This document shows positions 1-9,680 of a stretch of 64,000 nucleotides of DNA, one piece after another. Position 1 is the first letter of the stretch. The number at the start of each line of letters is the position of its first letter. The DNA is taken from NCBI GenBank assembly GCA_027014605.1, contig JALWDJ010000071.1:1-64000 (forward strand). The letters are read 5' to 3'. Both the position numbers and the translations under genes were made by a program. The stretch comes from Campylobacteraceae bacterium (lineage in GTDB: Bacteria > Campylobacterota > Campylobacteria > Campylobacterales > Sulfurovaceae). Below the pieces are notes generated by a model. The model was not told where the DNA came from. It worked only from the letters and a program-made list of their open reading frames with translations, and did no database searches.

Positions 1-92
1 AGACTATTAATAAAGATGATTTAAACCTCATCTCACTAATTAATAGTGTAGATGAGGTAATTAATATAATTAAAGAGTTTAATAAAGCTTGA
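1..92 (+). CDS. C-terminal end of an unidentified protein (partial)
   Basis: The window opens inside a reading frame (codons from base 3) that ends with TGA at 90-92, giving 29 residues ending in KEFNKA. The segment is short, acidic and helical, with an ISLINSVDEVINII stretch. This resembles the last helix of acyl-carrier-like proteins, but the piece is too short to call. The next gene starts 66 bp downstream with its own ribosome binding site. Confidence 0.4.
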   Translation, partial: TINKDDLNLISLINSVDEVINIIKEFNKA

Positions 93-158
93 TATATCTC
101 AATCTAAAATATATATTTTTTTGGATAAAATAGATAAAATCTAAATAAAAGGATATAT

Positions 159-608
159 TTGAGTTGGGAACTACATATACACTTAATTGCTGCAGTATCA
201 TGGATAGGTGGTTCTGTTTTTATGTTCATCTTAGGTATTTCACTTAGAGATAAAGATGACCAAAAAGCTGTATATCCAAGAATTGGACCAATATTTGGAT
301 ATTTTGAAATAGGTTCTTTAGCTACTCTACTAATTACTGGTACTCTGATGATTATAAATAACGGTTTAATCTATATACTATTTGACATCTCTATACATAA
401 TAAAGCAATAGATGCCCTGCGTCATAAATTAATCTTAGTAGCTATTATGGCAATAATTACTACCATTCATACTATTATTGCATTTAAAACAAATAATAAA
501 GAGAGAACAAAATTAGAGATGATAATATCAAGAGCCTCTTCAATGGGAATTTTTATATTAAATTTTATAGTTCTTCATTATGCTATTGTTATAAGAGATA
601 TTATATAG
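159..608 (+). CDS. CopD-like four-helix integral membrane protein
   Basis: A 149-residue inner-membrane protein with four hydrophobic segments (about 5-27, 46-68, 86-106 and 125-147). It opens with His residues followed by AAVSWIGG, the pattern of small CopD-like or haem/copper-associated membrane proteins (H-x-L-A-A-x-x-W-I-G-G). Two further histidines, near the third and fourth helices, could be ligands; this is inference. The start is TTG at 159, chosen because AAAAGG lies 6 bases upstream and no ATG is nearby. The stop abuts the TTG start of the following comF gene, so the two are translationally linked. Substrate and partner are unknown; it could also be described as an uncharacterised membrane protein. 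Confidence 0.6.
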   Translation: MSWELHIHLIAAVSWIGGSVFMFILGISLRDKDDQKAVYPRIGPIFGYFEIGSLATLLITGTLMIINNGLIYILFDISIHNKAIDALRHKLILVAIMAIITTIHTIIAFKTNNKERTKLEMIISRASSMGIFILNFIVLHYAIVIRDII

Positions 609-1181
609 TTGAGATGTCTAAGTTGTCATAAACTATCTTTCTCTATTTTCTGTAAAAGATGTAAAAATGAGCTTTTAAAACCCTCTATCTCAAAAAGAAA
701 TATTGATGGATTGGGAGTTTATAGTTTCTATAAATACTATAATATAGAGGATTTTCTTTTAACAAAACATACTCCATTAGGATTTAGAGTATATGGAGAG
801 TTATCTAAGATAACCTTTAAGCCATTCATTAGAGAGTTTATAAAAAATAGCAATATACCAATATATATAGTAGGAGTTGATGAGAGTGTTAAGAGTGGAT
901 ATAGTCATGTAGCCCTTTTAACTCATCAGATGAGATATAAAGGGGTAAAAGTTCTTCATAATAGTCTAATTGCTCAAAATAGAGTAAACTACTCTGGTAA
1001 ATCTCTAGAGTTTAGATTAGAAAATCCTAGAGAGTTTATCTATAAAGGCAGAGAAGATATAAATATTATCTTAGTAGATGATATTATAACAACAGGTATA
1101 ACTCTAAAAGAGGCTAAGAGAGTACTAAATATAAGTGGAGTTAATACTCTCTTTGCTCTTACATTAGCTACTCTAGTTTAA
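609..1181 (+). CDS. comF: ComF family phosphoribosyltransferase-like protein
   Basis: A 190-residue ComF-type protein. The N-terminus carries a zinc-ribbon-like set of cysteines (C3, C6, C15, C18), followed by a type I phosphoribosyltransferase fold whose PRPP loop VDDIITTGIT lies near residues 155-164. In transformable bacteria ComF acts inside the cell in uptake and processing of single-stranded DNA; here that role is inferred from family only. The TTG start lies directly after the stop of the CopD-like gene. It is the correct start because the first cysteine pair follows at once. The 3' end overlaps the convergent NosL gene by 9 bases. Two more phosphoribosyltransferases of other families lie in this window. 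Confidence 0.85.
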   Translation: MRCLSCHKLSFSIFCKRCKNELLKPSISKRNIDGLGVYSFYKYYNIEDFLLTKHTPLGFRVYGELSKITFKPFIREFIKNSNIPIYIVGVDESVKSGYSHVALLTHQMRYKGVKVLHNSLIAQNRVNYSGKSLEFRLENPREFIYKGREDINIILVDDIITTGITLKEAKRVLNISGVNTLFALTLATLV

Positions 1182-2255
1182 ATCTTCTGTAGATATTTCA
1201 CTAAATTTAATTATTTTTTTGCCATTATGGTCTTTTAGAAAAGTTTTAGCACTACTCTCATCTTTAAATGGAATTAACTCATCTCCCATAGGTCCTTTTA
1301 TATCTGAACCAACTACAAAATATGCACTTTTACCATCTATAACTTTTTGAGTATAATAGTCTCTTACTAATATTTGAGAGATATTATTTTTAGTTAAAGC
1401 TTCATATTTTCCATATTTTGTCCTATTAAAATAGAATTTCATCATATCTTTTACACCATCAAAAGATAATCTATTTTTATCTCTATATACTATTTGAGTT
1501 ATCCACTTTGGATACTTATATACAAACATACCACATACAGGGCATTTATCTTTTTTTGAAATATTTATATCAAAATTACTATTTCTATTTTTTTTATTAT
1601 CCCATAGATATATAGCTACTGCATGAAGTTGTTTCTCATTTATATTTTTACATATATTATTATCTCTTATTGCTACTTTTAACTCATTTACTGCATTAAA
1701 TTTATCTAAATCTAAAGTATCTTTACACTTCTTAGAAAATATTTTTTTACCCATAGGGTATAACATCTTCTCTTTTTTTGCTTTAACCATAGAGCTATCT
1801 CTATCTAGTGATTTTTGTGCCTCCTTCAGAGCTTCTTTAAATGAAGCTAATTTTCCACCATGCTCTTTTATAAAATTTTCTGCTTCATTTTTACTCTTGA
1901 AGGCTAACTTACTAACTCTACTCATAGTCCCTTTAATATCTGAACCAATTACAAAATAAGCATCTTTTGCTAAAATAGGCTTTTGAGTTTTTGCATCAAT
2001 TACCTTTACACTATCTAAATCTATTTTACTATTTTTCATATCTGCTACTAAACATCTAATAGAACAATATTGTTTATCTCCTGCTATATATGAAGTTTTA
2101 TAAAACATCTTTAGGTTCATTCCACAAATGGTACACCACATCTTTTTAGCCCCTTTTTGAACTAAAACAGGTTCTATTGAAGCTTTTTTACTAAATGGCT
2201 CTGCATTTATTGCTGTAAATATTAATAATAGTGCTAAAAACACTTTTTTTAACAT
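1173..2255 (-). CDS. Periplasmic protein with two NosL domains
   Basis: A 360-residue exported protein: signal peptide ending around AINA, then two NosL domains. The first has CTICGMN near residues 41-47 and the second CPVCGMF near 238-244; both continue into the family's YFVxGSDIKGxM segment. NosL proteins bind Cu(I) and help mature nitrous oxide reductase or other copper enzymes in the periplasm. Between the two domains lies a segment (about 165-225) ending in LHAVAIYLWD that looks like the C-terminal helix region of a class I cytochrome c, but the haem motif CxxCH is absent (only SKKCKD remains). The ATG start follows AAGGAG. No nos operon is nearby, so the target copper protein is unknown. 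Confidence 0.85.
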   Translation of the reverse strand: MLKKVFLALLLIFTAINAEPFSKKASIEPVLVQKGAKKMWCTICGMNLKMFYKTSYIAGDKQYCSIRCLVADMKNSKIDLDSVKVIDAKTQKPILAKDAYFVIGSDIKGTMSRVSKLAFKSKNEAENFIKEHGGKLASFKEALKEAQKSLDRDSSMVKAKKEKMLYPMGKKIFSKKCKDTLDLDKFNAVNELKVAIRDNNICKNINEKQLHAVAIYLWDNKKNRNSNFDINISKKDKCPVCGMFVYKYPKWITQIVYRDKNRLSFDGVKDMMKFYFNRTKYGKYEALTKNNISQILVRDYYTQKVIDGKSAYFVVGSDIKGPMGDELIPFKDESSAKTFLKDHNGKKIIKFSEISTEDLN

Positions 2256-2347
2256 TATATCTCCTTAATTTTTAAATTAAATCAAATTATAACTATTTAA
2301 TTCTAACAAAATAGATATAATTTTAAAAATTTTTATAGGAGAAAAGA

Positions 2348-3463
2348 TTGGAAACCCCATATTGGTTACTTGAAGAGGAGTTATTAGAGAGAAATCTCAA
2401 GATACTATCTTATGTGAAGAAGAGGAGTGAAGTAAAGATACTTCTAGCACTAAAAGGTTTTGCTCTATGGCAAAGTTTTGATTTAGTATCAAAATATCTT
2501 GATGGATGTTGTGCTAGTGGACTACATGAAGCAATACTATCTAATGAGGAGTTTAAAAAAGAGACACATACATATAGTCCAGCTTTTAAAGAGTCTGATA
2601 TTAAAGAGATAGCTAAAATATCTAACCATTTAGTCTTTAACTCACCAAATCAATTTAGAAAATTTGCCAATCTAGCTAAAGAGATAAATCAAAATATATC
2701 TTTAGGATTAAGAGTAAATCCAGAGTATTCTGAGTCGCCTGTAGAGATATATAACCCTTGTGGATTATATTCAAGATTGGGAACAACTCTAAAAAATTTT
2801 GATGACTCAATAGTAGATAGATTAGAAGGATTACATTTTCATGCACTATGTGAACAGGACTCTTTAGCACTTAGTAGAGTTTTAGAGATTTTTGAAGAGA
2901 AGTTCAGTAGATATTTTCATAACTTAAAATGGGTAAATTTTGGAGGTGGACACCATATTACAAAAGATGGATATGATATAGATGGACTAATAGAGATATT
3001 AAATGGATTTAAGAATAGATATCCACACCTAGAGGTATATTTAGAGTTAGGTGAAGCTGTAGGTTGGCATACAGGAACACTTGTATCTACTATACTTGAT
3101 ATAGTACATAATGGCATTGATATAGCTATTTTAGATACCTCTGCTGAAGCCCATATGTTAGATACTATAATTATGCCATATAGAGCTGATGTAAAAGGTA
3201 GTGCTAAACCTAAAGTTAAAAAATATACATATAGACTTGCAGGGAATACATGCCTAGCAGGAGATATTATGGGAGATTATAGTTTTGATAATCCTTTAAA
3301 GATTGGAGATAAGGTTATATTTTGTGACCAAATGCACTATACTATGGTTAAAGCTACAACATTTAATGGGATAAAACTCCCATCTATTGCCATTAAAAGA
3401 ATAGATGGCTCTATAGATATAGTTAAAAAATTTGGATATAAAGATTTTAAAGAGAGATTATAA
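2348..3463 (+). CDS. nspC: Carboxynorspermidine decarboxylase
   Basis: A 371-residue PLP enzyme of the alanine-racemase-fold decarboxylase group. It decarboxylates carboxy(nor)spermidine in the alternative spermidine pathway used by Campylobacterota. LALKGFA contains the PLP lysine (K36); the GGGHH glycine loop lies near 198-202; NTCLAGD near 300 carries the catalytic cysteine and ELGEAVG precedes it. Length matches the family. The TTG start at 2348 has AGGAGA just upstream. The stop overlaps by one base the start of the following phosphoribosyltransferase. The partner dehydrogenase gene is not in this window. Confidence 0.93.
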   Translation: METPYWLLEEELLERNLKILSYVKKRSEVKILLALKGFALWQSFDLVSKYLDGCCASGLHEAILSNEEFKKETHTYSPAFKESDIKEIAKISNHLVFNSPNQFRKFANLAKEINQNISLGLRVNPEYSESPVEIYNPCGLYSRLGTTLKNFDDSIVDRLEGLHFHALCEQDSLALSRVLEIFEEKFSRYFHNLKWVNFGGGHHITKDGYDIDGLIEILNGFKNRYPHLEVYLELGEAVGWHTGTLVSTILDIVHNGIDIAILDTSAEAHMLDTIIMPYRADVKGSAKPKVKKYTYRLAGNTCLAGDIMGDYSFDNPLKIGDKVIFCDQMHYTMVKATTFNGIKLPSIAIKRIDGSIDIVKKFGYKDFKERL

Positions 3464-3930
3464 TGAAAAAAAGATACTACCCATATAGTGAATTTATAAG
3501 AGATTTAAATAGACTTATTAAAATTATTGATAAACCATTTGATACAATCCTTTTAATAGCAAGAGGAGGACTATCCATTGCCCATATATTAAGTGAATAT
3601 TACAATATCAGAGCAATCTATAGTATAAATACAATAGGATACAACAATAGAGATAAATTAAATAAAATAGAGATTTTTAATCTACCAAATCTGAAAAATT
3701 CTAAAAGAGTCCTAATAGTTGATGATATAGTTGATAGTGGAGATACACTATATGCTATATTAAAGCTATTGAAAAAGAAATATCCCAATATTATTTTCTA
3801 TAGTGCCTCTATATTTTATAAAAAAACTGCTAAAATTACACCAACTTGGTATATCAATCAGACAGAAGATTGGATAGATTTTTTTTGGAGTGTTGATTTA
3901 AAGGATAAAAATGATTTTAATGATAGATAA
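3463..3930 (+). CDS. Purine-type phosphoribosyltransferase
   Basis: A 155-residue cytosolic type I phosphoribosyltransferase resembling xanthine/hypoxanthine phosphoribosyltransferases. The hydrophobic strand ILLIARGGLS is followed by the PRPP loop VLIVDDIVDSGDT near residues 85-97 and a C-terminal WIDFFW segment typical of the Gpt-like group. It presumably salvages a purine base using PRPP. The ATG start overlaps the nspC stop by one base (TAATG), and its own 3' end overlaps trpG by 20 bases, so nspC, this gene and trpG form one transcription unit. The exact base specificity cannot be read from sequence. Confidence 0.8.
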   Translation: MKKRYYPYSEFIRDLNRLIKIIDKPFDTILLIARGGLSIAHILSEYYNIRAIYSINTIGYNNRDKLNKIEIFNLPNLKNSKRVLIVDDIVDSGDTLYAILKLLKKKYPNIIFYSASIFYKKTAKITPTWYINQTEDWIDFFWSVDLKDKNDFNDR

Positions 3931-4480
3931 CTATGATAGTTTTACATATAATGTAGTTCAATACTGCTTAGAGCTTGGAGCTAATCTTAAGGTTATTAGA
4001 AATGATGAGTTAAATATAGAAGAGATTAAGAAGTTAAATCCCCAAAAGATTATTATATCACCAGGTCCTGCTACACCAAATGAGGCAGGAGTTACACTAG
4101 ATGTTATAAAAAAATTTGCAGATACTACACCTATATTTGGTATTTGCTTAGGACATCAAAGTATAGCACAAGCTTTCGGTGGAGAGGTAATTAGAGCTAA
4201 AAATATGATGCATGGAAAAACATCACAAGTAGAAGTTAAAAAAGATAGCGTAATATTTAAAGATATACCACAAGAATTTAGAGCTACAAGATACCACTCT
4301 TTAACTGTAAATAGAGATAATCTTCCAGATAATATTATGGTTACATCTTATAGTAAAGATGATAATGAGATTATGTCACTTGAAATTATGAATAAACCTA
4401 TATATGGAGTACAGTTTCATCCTGAATCTATTATGAGTGAATATGGACATGAAATGTTAGATAACTTTTTAAAGCTCTAA
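3911..4480 (+). CDS. trpG: Anthranilate / aminodeoxychorismate synthase glutamine amidotransferase subunit
   Basis: A 189-residue class I glutamine amidotransferase. MIDNYDSFTYN opens the fold, ISPGPATP follows near residue 50, the nucleophile is the Cys in FGICLGHQS (about 79), and the His-Glu pair sits in VQFHPES near 168. It supplies ammonia to TrpE or PabB for anthranilate or aminodeoxychorismate synthesis. With no trpE or pabB beside it, I cannot decide between trpG and pabA; one protein may serve both. AAAGGA 5 bases upstream supports the ATG at 3911 over the one at 3920. It ends 7 bases from the convergent thioredoxin gene. Confidence 0.88.
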   Translation: MILMIDNYDSFTYNVVQYCLELGANLKVIRNDELNIEEIKKLNPQKIIISPGPATPNEAGVTLDVIKKFADTTPIFGICLGHQSIAQAFGGEVIRAKNMMHGKTSQVEVKKDSVIFKDIPQEFRATRYHSLTVNRDNLPDNIMVTSYSKDDNEIMSLEIMNKPIYGVQFHPESIMSEYGHEMLDNFLKL

Positions 4481-4498
4481 TAGATTATTACTCTATTA
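4478..4498. terminator. Short hairpin between convergent trpG and thioredoxin genes
   Basis: Seven-base inverted arms TAATAGA and TCTATTA with a 7-base loop span the two stop codons, which are only 7 bases apart. It could serve as a weak bidirectional terminator; no long T-run follows on either strand. Confidence 0.3.
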
Positions 4499-4985
4499 AC
4501 TTTACTCTTGCTTTAAGCCCAACTGTTGTACTATATCCAACCTCACTAAACTCTAAATGACCATTACTATTATAGATAAATGTTGTTGGAAAAGCTGTAA
4601 CATTAAATCTTTCTGCCAACTCTCCACTGTAATCATTTATAACTATATAGTCATATCCTCTCTCTTTTATAAACTTCTCTATTGATTTAGATGAACCAGA
4701 GTTTACAGCTACGGTTACTACTCTAATGCCACTATCTTTTAAATCTTGTATATTAGAAGCTTCAAATTTACAAGTTGGACACCAAGTAGCCCAAAAGTGC
4801 AAAACTAGAGGCTCTTTTTTAACAAGAGATACCTCTTGGTTATCTATTGATGTTAGTTTAATATCGGGTAGTCTGCTATCGACATTTGGTTTTCTAATAT
4901 AGTTTAATCCAATAGTTATTATAAATATCATTAAGAGAGTTATAACTGCCTCTTTTAATATAGATTTTATAGACCACTTTTTCAA
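4488..4985 (-). CDS. Membrane-anchored TlpA/ScsD-like thioredoxin
   Basis: A 165-residue thiol-disulfide oxidoreductase. One N-terminal membrane helix (about 12-29) anchors a periplasmic thioredoxin domain whose active site is WCPTC (Cys69, Cys72); a cis-proline lies in TAFPTT near 137. Such proteins reduce or oxidise disulfides in exported proteins, for example during cytochrome c maturation or copper protection; the substrate here is unknown. The start is TTG at 4985, overlapping the carB stop as TTGA, so the gene is translationally coupled to carB. The pairing with a pyrimidine/arginine gene gives no functional hint. Confidence 0.82.
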   Translation of the reverse strand: MKKWSIKSILKEAVITLLMIFIITIGLNYIRKPNVDSRLPDIKLTSIDNQEVSLVKKEPLVLHFWATWCPTCKFEASNIQDLKDSGIRVVTVAVNSGSSKSIEKFIKERGYDYIVINDYSGELAERFNVTAFPTTFIYNSNGHLEFSEVGYSTTVGLKARVKLIE

Positions 4986-7900
4986 TTTAGATAATCCTGT
5001 AGAGCTTTAGGTTCTAACTTACCATTTAATCTTTTTAGCTCTCTAATAGCTAAAATTGTAGCTTTTGCACCTGCAATAGTTGTAGAGTATGCAATATTCT
5101 CTCTCAATACAGACTGTCTAATGGTTATTCCATCAATCTTACTACCCTGGTCTTCACTTGTATTAATAGCTAATACAATCTCTCTATTTTTAATCATATC
5201 ATCTATATTTGGTCGCCCCTCAGATATCTTTAATACCTTTGTAGATGGAACATTAGCCATCTCTAAAGCTCTATGTGTACCAATAGTAGCTACAATCTCA
5301 AATCCTAAATCTATAAAATCTCTACCAATTTCACCTACAAACTTTTTATCCATATCAGCCAAAGAGATAAAAATCTTACCACTAAGAGGGATATTATTTT
5401 TAGAAGCAAATTGACTCTTTGCAAAACTCATACCAAAATTATCACTAATCCCCATAACTTCACCTGTACTCTTCATCTCTGGCCCTAAGAGAAGGTCTGA
5501 CCCTGTTAACTTATTAAAAGGAAATACTGCCTCTTTAACTGCTATATGCCCTTTTAGATTTGGTTCTAATATCTTTTTATCAAAATTTATCATACTAAAA
5601 TTATCATAAAACCTTAGAGCCTCTTTTAGATTACCTTGTAACATAACTCTTGTAGCTACCTTTGCTAATGGTACTCCTGTTGCTTTACTTACAAATGGAA
5701 CTGTTCTTGATGCTCTTGGATTTACTTCTATAAGATATACCTCATCTCTAAAAATTGCATATTGAATATTTAATAGTCCAACAACTCCAAGCCCCAGAGC
5801 TATATTTGCTGTCTGCTCTTTTATTCTATTAATAAGTCTATCTGATATAGATATTGTAGGTAGTGAACATGCTGAGTCACCAGAGTGGATACCAGCCTCC
5901 TCTATATGTTGCATAATACCACCAATATATACATCTTCTCCATCAGATATAGCATCAACATCAAGCTCTATTGCATTATTTAAAAACTTATCTATTAATA
6001 CAGGTGCATCATTAGATACAGATACAGCCTCATCCATATACTCTTTTAACTCACTATCTGAAAAGACTGTCTTCATTCCTCTACCACCTAAAACAAAACT
6101 TGGACGAACAAGTACGGGATAACCTATACGGTTTGCTACAACTATGGCATCTTCCTTTGTAAATACTGTCCCATTCTCAGGCTGTTTTAGTCCTATCTTC
6201 TCAATAAATGATGAAAATAGCTCTCTATCCTCTGCAAGGTCAATAACTTTTGCACTTGTTCCAGCTATATTTGCTCCAATAGCAGTTAACCCTTTAGCTA
6301 GTTTTAGAGGTGTCTGTCCTCCAAAGTGGACTATTACACCATCAGGATTTTCAATCTCTATAACAGTTCTAACATGCTCAAAATCTATAGGCTCGAAATA
6401 TAATATATCTGATGTATCATAATCTGTTGATACAGTCTCAGGATTACAGTTATACATAATAGATTTAATACCCATATCTGCTAATGCAAATGAGGCATGA
6501 ACACAGCAGTAGTCAAACTCTATACCCTGCCCTATTCTATTTGGTCCACCTCCAATTACTAAAACCTTTTTCTCTTTAGATGGAGTTCTCTTTTTATCTA
6601 TAGGTAGTTTTGTAATATTTGTAGTTGAGTATAGATATGGAGTTAAAGCTTTAAACTCTGCAGAACATGTATCAACCTCATTATACTCTAATGAGATACC
6701 TAACTTCTCTCTTGCTATATATATATCATTTTCACTTAAATTTAATCCATCTACTCTATTAATAGTTTGAGCAATCATTGCATCAGAAAAGCCTTCTGAT
6801 TTAATCTTTCTTAATCTATATTCATCTTTTAATAAATTAATATCTATACTATTTTCACTCTGAATTAACTCTTCAAACTGATATAGATACCATCTATCTA
6901 TCTTAGAGAGTTCAAAAATCTCATCTACGCTCTTCCCTCTCCTTAAAGCTTCAAATATATATAAAATTCTATCTGCGTTTGGACGACGAATTTCATGTAG
7001 TAGTCTATCATTATCACAATCAACTCTATCAAAACCTATTAGTCCTGTCTCTAATGAGATAAGAGCCTTTTGAAAAGACTCTTTAAATGTTCTACCAATA
7101 CTCATAACCTCACCAACTGATTTCATAGATGTGGTAAGAGTTGAGTCTGCCATGGGGAACTTCTCAAATGTAAATCTAGGAATTTTTGTAACAATATAGT
7201 CAATTACAGGCTCAAAACTAGCAGGAGTACCTGTAATATCATTTGTAATCTCATCTAGCGTAAATCCAATAGCTAATAGAGTAGCCACTTTAGCAATAGG
7301 ATAACCCGTCGCTTTAGATGCAAGTGCAGAACTTCTACTAACTCTTGGGTTCATCTCAATAACTATCATTCTACCTGTATCTGGATTTATAGAGAACTGT
7401 ACATTACTCCCACCTGTATCTACACCAACCTCTCTTAGTATTTTAAAAGAGGCATCTCTCATATATTGATACTCTTTATCTGTAAGAGTCAAAGCTGGAG
7501 CAATAGTTATACTATCTCCTGTATGTACTCCCATAGGGTCAAGATTTTCAATAGAGCATACAATAATACAGTTATCATCTCTATCTCTAATAACCTCCAT
7601 CTCATACTCTTTCCAACCGAGTAAAGACTCCTCAATTAAAATCTCTGATATTGGAGAGGCATCTAATCCACCTTGAACTATCTTTTTATACTCATCAATA
7701 TTATAAGCAACTCCACTTCCACCTCCAGCTAGAGTATAAGAGGCTCTAATAATAAGAGGGAAACCTATCTTTTTAGCTATCTCCATAGCCTCTTCCATAC
7801 TATAGGCATACTCTGATATAGGTAAATCCATACCAATCTTTATCATAGCCTCTTTAAAAGCCTGTCTATCTTCACCTTTTTTAATCGCCTCTGGATTAGC

Positions 7901-8245
7901 TCCTAAAAACTCTACCCCTTTAAGCATTCCACTCTCATACATCTCCATAGCTACATTTAGTGCAGTCTGTCCACCCATTGTTGGTAAAATTGCATCAACA
8001 CTCTCTTGTTCTATAATCTTAGAGATAACTTTTGGAGTAATAGGCTCAATATATGTTCTATCGGCAAATTCAGGGTCTGTCATAATAGTAGCAGGATTTG
8101 AATTGATAAGAACTACTCTATATCCTAACTCTTTAAGCGTTTTAGCTGCTTGTGTTCCAGAATAGTCAAATTCACAGGCCTGACCAATCACAATTGGACC
8201 AGAACCAATAAGTAAAATAGTTTTTATATCAGTGCGTTTTGGCAT
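4982..8245 (-). CDS. carB: Carbamoyl-phosphate synthase large subunit
   Basis: A 1087-residue cytosolic enzyme that makes carbamoyl phosphate for pyrimidines and arginine from bicarbonate, ATP and ammonia delivered by CarA. It has the duplicated ATP-grasp architecture: the first half begins [20 protein letters not shown], and the second repeats the motif as [19 protein letters not shown] near residue 565. A C-terminal methylglyoxal-synthase-like regulatory domain starts near 945. Full length for the family. The ATG start at 8245 has AAGGG upstream. carA is not in the window. The upstream region carries an interrupted inverted repeat (8249-8293) that might have a regulatory role. Confidence 0.97.
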   Translation of the reverse strand: MPKRTDIKTILLIGSGPIVIGQACEFDYSGTQAAKTLKELGYRVVLINSNPATIMTDPEFADRTYIEPITPKVISKIIEQESVDAILPTMGGQTALNVAMEMYESGMLKGVEFLGANPEAIKKGEDRQAFKEAMIKIGMDLPISEYAYSMEEAMEIAKKIGFPLIIRASYTLAGGGSGVAYNIDEYKKIVQGGLDASPISEILIEESLLGWKEYEMEVIRDRDDNCIIVCSIENLDPMGVHTGDSITIAPALTLTDKEYQYMRDASFKILREVGVDTGGSNVQFSINPDTGRMIVIEMNPRVSRSSALASKATGYPIAKVATLLAIGFTLDEITNDITGTPASFEPVIDYIVTKIPRFTFEKFPMADSTLTTSMKSVGEVMSIGRTFKESFQKALISLETGLIGFDRVDCDNDRLLHEIRRPNADRILYIFEALRRGKSVDEIFELSKIDRWYLYQFEELIQSENSIDINLLKDEYRLRKIKSEGFSDAMIAQTINRVDGLNLSENDIYIAREKLGISLEYNEVDTCSAEFKALTPYLYSTTNITKLPIDKKRTPSKEKKVLVIGGGPNRIGQGIEFDYCCVHASFALADMGIKSIMYNCNPETVSTDYDTSDILYFEPIDFEHVRTVIEIENPDGVIVHFGGQTPLKLAKGLTAIGANIAGTSAKVIDLAEDRELFSSFIEKIGLKQPENGTVFTKEDAIVVANRIGYPVLVRPSFVLGGRGMKTVFSDSELKEYMDEAVSVSNDAPVLIDKFLNNAIELDVDAISDGEDVYIGGIMQHIEEAGIHSGDSACSLPTISISDRLINRIKEQTANIALGLGVVGLLNIQYAIFRDEVYLIEVNPRASRTVPFVSKATGVPLAKVATRVMLQGNLKEALRFYDNFSMINFDKKILEPNLKGHIAVKEAVFPFNKLTGSDLLLGPEMKSTGEVMGISDNFGMSFAKSQFASKNNIPLSGKIFISLADMDKKFVGEIGRDFIDLGFEIVATIGTHRALEMANVPSTKVLKISEGRPNIDDMIKNREIVLAINTSEDQGSKIDGITIRQSVLRENIAYSTTIAGAKATILAIRELKRLNGKLEPKALQDYLN

Positions 8246-8347
8246 GAAAAGTACCCTTATTTTTAATTTTGGGATTATACTAAAAAGGTACTTAGAGGGG
8301 CTTTTTAAGGAATTTTAAATAGAATTACAACTAAAAAAGGATAAAAA

Positions 8348-9268
8348 ATGAAAAAGATAATCTTACCATTAATTATGCTTCTCTTACCACTTATGGCAAT
8401 GTCTAAGGAAATAGTATATCAAGAGGCAAAAGAGTCATGTTTTGCCTATAATAATATGAAACATACAAAAAATAGTAATAATGTTAGACTAAAAAAAGGT
8501 CAAAAGTATAGAGTTATAGAGCATAGAAAGGGACAGATATTAACTATAATTAAAGGTGAAAAGATTACCCAAAGATGGGTAGATGAGAACTGTTTTTCAG
8601 ATAAAAAATCAAAAGATAAAAAAAGTGTTAATAAAAAAGCTAAACAGAATTTACTTGCTATCTCTTGGCAAAATGCTTTTTGTCAAAACCACCAATATAA
8701 AAAAGAGTGTAGAGCTATGAAACATGGAGATTTTGCAACAACTGCTTTTGTACTTCATGGACTATGGCCACAACCTAGAAACAATCTATACTGTAATGTG
8801 AGTAAAAAAGAGATTGGTATGGATAAAAACAAGCAATGGAATAGACTACCTAAACTAGATTTATCTAAAGAGATAAGAGATGAGTTAAAGAAGTATATGA
8901 GTGGATATAGCTCAAATCTACATCGTCATGAGTGGATAAAACATGGAACTTGTTATGGAACTAATGCCAATGAGTACTATAAAGATGCAATAGAGCTCTT
9001 AAAACAGATAAACAACTCAAAAGTTAGAGAATTTTTTATAAAAAATATGGGTAGAATTGTAAAACAAAAAGATGTAAGAGAGGTTTTTGACAAAGCATTT
9101 GGAAAAGGTGCAGGAGAGCATGTAAACTTAGTCTGTCAAAAGGGATTAATTACTGAATTATGGATATATATTGGAAGTGGAAGTAGTAATTTAAGAGAGC
9201 TTCTTAAAAAAGGAGGAAAAGTTAAGAGTAGATGCTACAAAGGAAAAATTGATGAAATAGGATTTTAA
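8348..9268 (+). CDS. Secreted ribonuclease T2 family enzyme with N-terminal extra domain
   Basis: A 306-residue exported protein with a signal peptide of about 19 residues. Both catalytic signatures of RNase T2 are present: FVLHGLWP with His137, and HEWIKHGTC with His194, Glu195 and His199. Cysteines typical of the fold follow. The enzyme should cleave RNA through 2',3'-cyclic phosphates in the periplasm or outside the cell, for nutrient recovery. Residues 31-82 (VRLKKGQKYRVIEHRKG onward) look like an SH3-like segment not usual for RNase I. A Lys-rich linker (84-100) joins it to the catalytic part. The ATG follows AAAAGG. No Pho-box-like repeat is seen upstream. Confidence 0.88.
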   Translation: MKKIILPLIMLLLPLMAMSKEIVYQEAKESCFAYNNMKHTKNSNNVRLKKGQKYRVIEHRKGQILTIIKGEKITQRWVDENCFSDKKSKDKKSVNKKAKQNLLAISWQNAFCQNHQYKKECRAMKHGDFATTAFVLHGLWPQPRNNLYCNVSKKEIGMDKNKQWNRLPKLDLSKEIRDELKKYMSGYSSNLHRHEWIKHGTCYGTNANEYYKDAIELLKQINNSKVREFFIKNMGRIVKQKDVREVFDKAFGKGAGEHVNLVCQKGLITELWIYIGSGSSNLRELLKKGGKVKSRCYKGKIDEIGF

Positions 9269-9353
9269 TTTTAATTAGATAAAAACAATACATAGAGGAG
9301 ATAGATGTGCTTACTAAATTACAACGATTAAACTATAACAGATTTATTCAATT

Positions 9354-9398
9354 CCTCCTCATCCAAATCACAAATTATGGATGAAGTATCCTTGGAGG
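9354..9398 (+). promoter_or_regulatory. Possible ribosome-binding-site-sequestering hairpin
   Basis: The six-base arms CATCCA (9360-9365) and TGGATG (9378-9383) pair exactly. Just outside them CCTCC (9354-9358) can pair with GGAGG (9394-9398), the ribosome binding site of the gene starting at 9405. A short frame from GTG 9307 to TGA 9384 (25 codons) with GAGGAG upstream runs through the structure, so its translation could open it. This is inference from base pairing only. Confidence 0.35.
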
Positions 9399-9404
9399 GT
9401 CTTG

Positions 9405-9668
9405 ATGAAAAAATTACTAATTGAAGATAAAGAGTTTAATCTAAAAGATATTAAAAAACTCTATCCTGCTGTTTTAGTAAAAACAGGATATAGAGATGAG
9501 ACAACAGAAATGAGCTTAGAATGGATAGAGTTAGAGGCAAAAGGAAAGGTTGAGATAACAGGATATGGACTATTTATTTTAATTGATAAAAATAAAAAAT
9601 ACTCTTTTATATATAAAAGTAGAGATGAGTTAGATATGGCTATTAGCTTAGTAGCAAAACAACTTTAA
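9405..9668 (+). CDS. Hypothetical protein, 87 residues
   Basis: I do not recognise this small, soluble, mixed alpha/beta protein. The start is set at ATG 9405 because GGAGGG lies 5 bases upstream; an in-frame ATG at 9381 has no ribosome binding site. The sequence runs MKKLLIEDKEFNL, then charged strands with EWIELEAKGKVEI and a hydrophobic YGLFILID near the middle. It has no signal peptide or membrane helix. It is followed 12 bases later by the exported DUF3015-like gene, probably in the same transcript. Confidence 0.6.
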   Translation: MKKLLIEDKEFNLKDIKKLYPAVLVKTGYRDETTEMSLEWIELEAKGKVEITGYGLFILIDKNKKYSFIYKSRDELDMAISLVAKQL

Positions 9669-9680
9669 AAGGGGAAGAAA

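Noticed and set aside
9305-9331. Eight-codon frame MCLLNYND after GAGGAG as a leader peptide
   Set aside because: No run of regulatory codons and no terminator/antiterminator pair; the overlapping 25-codon frame is the better candidate.
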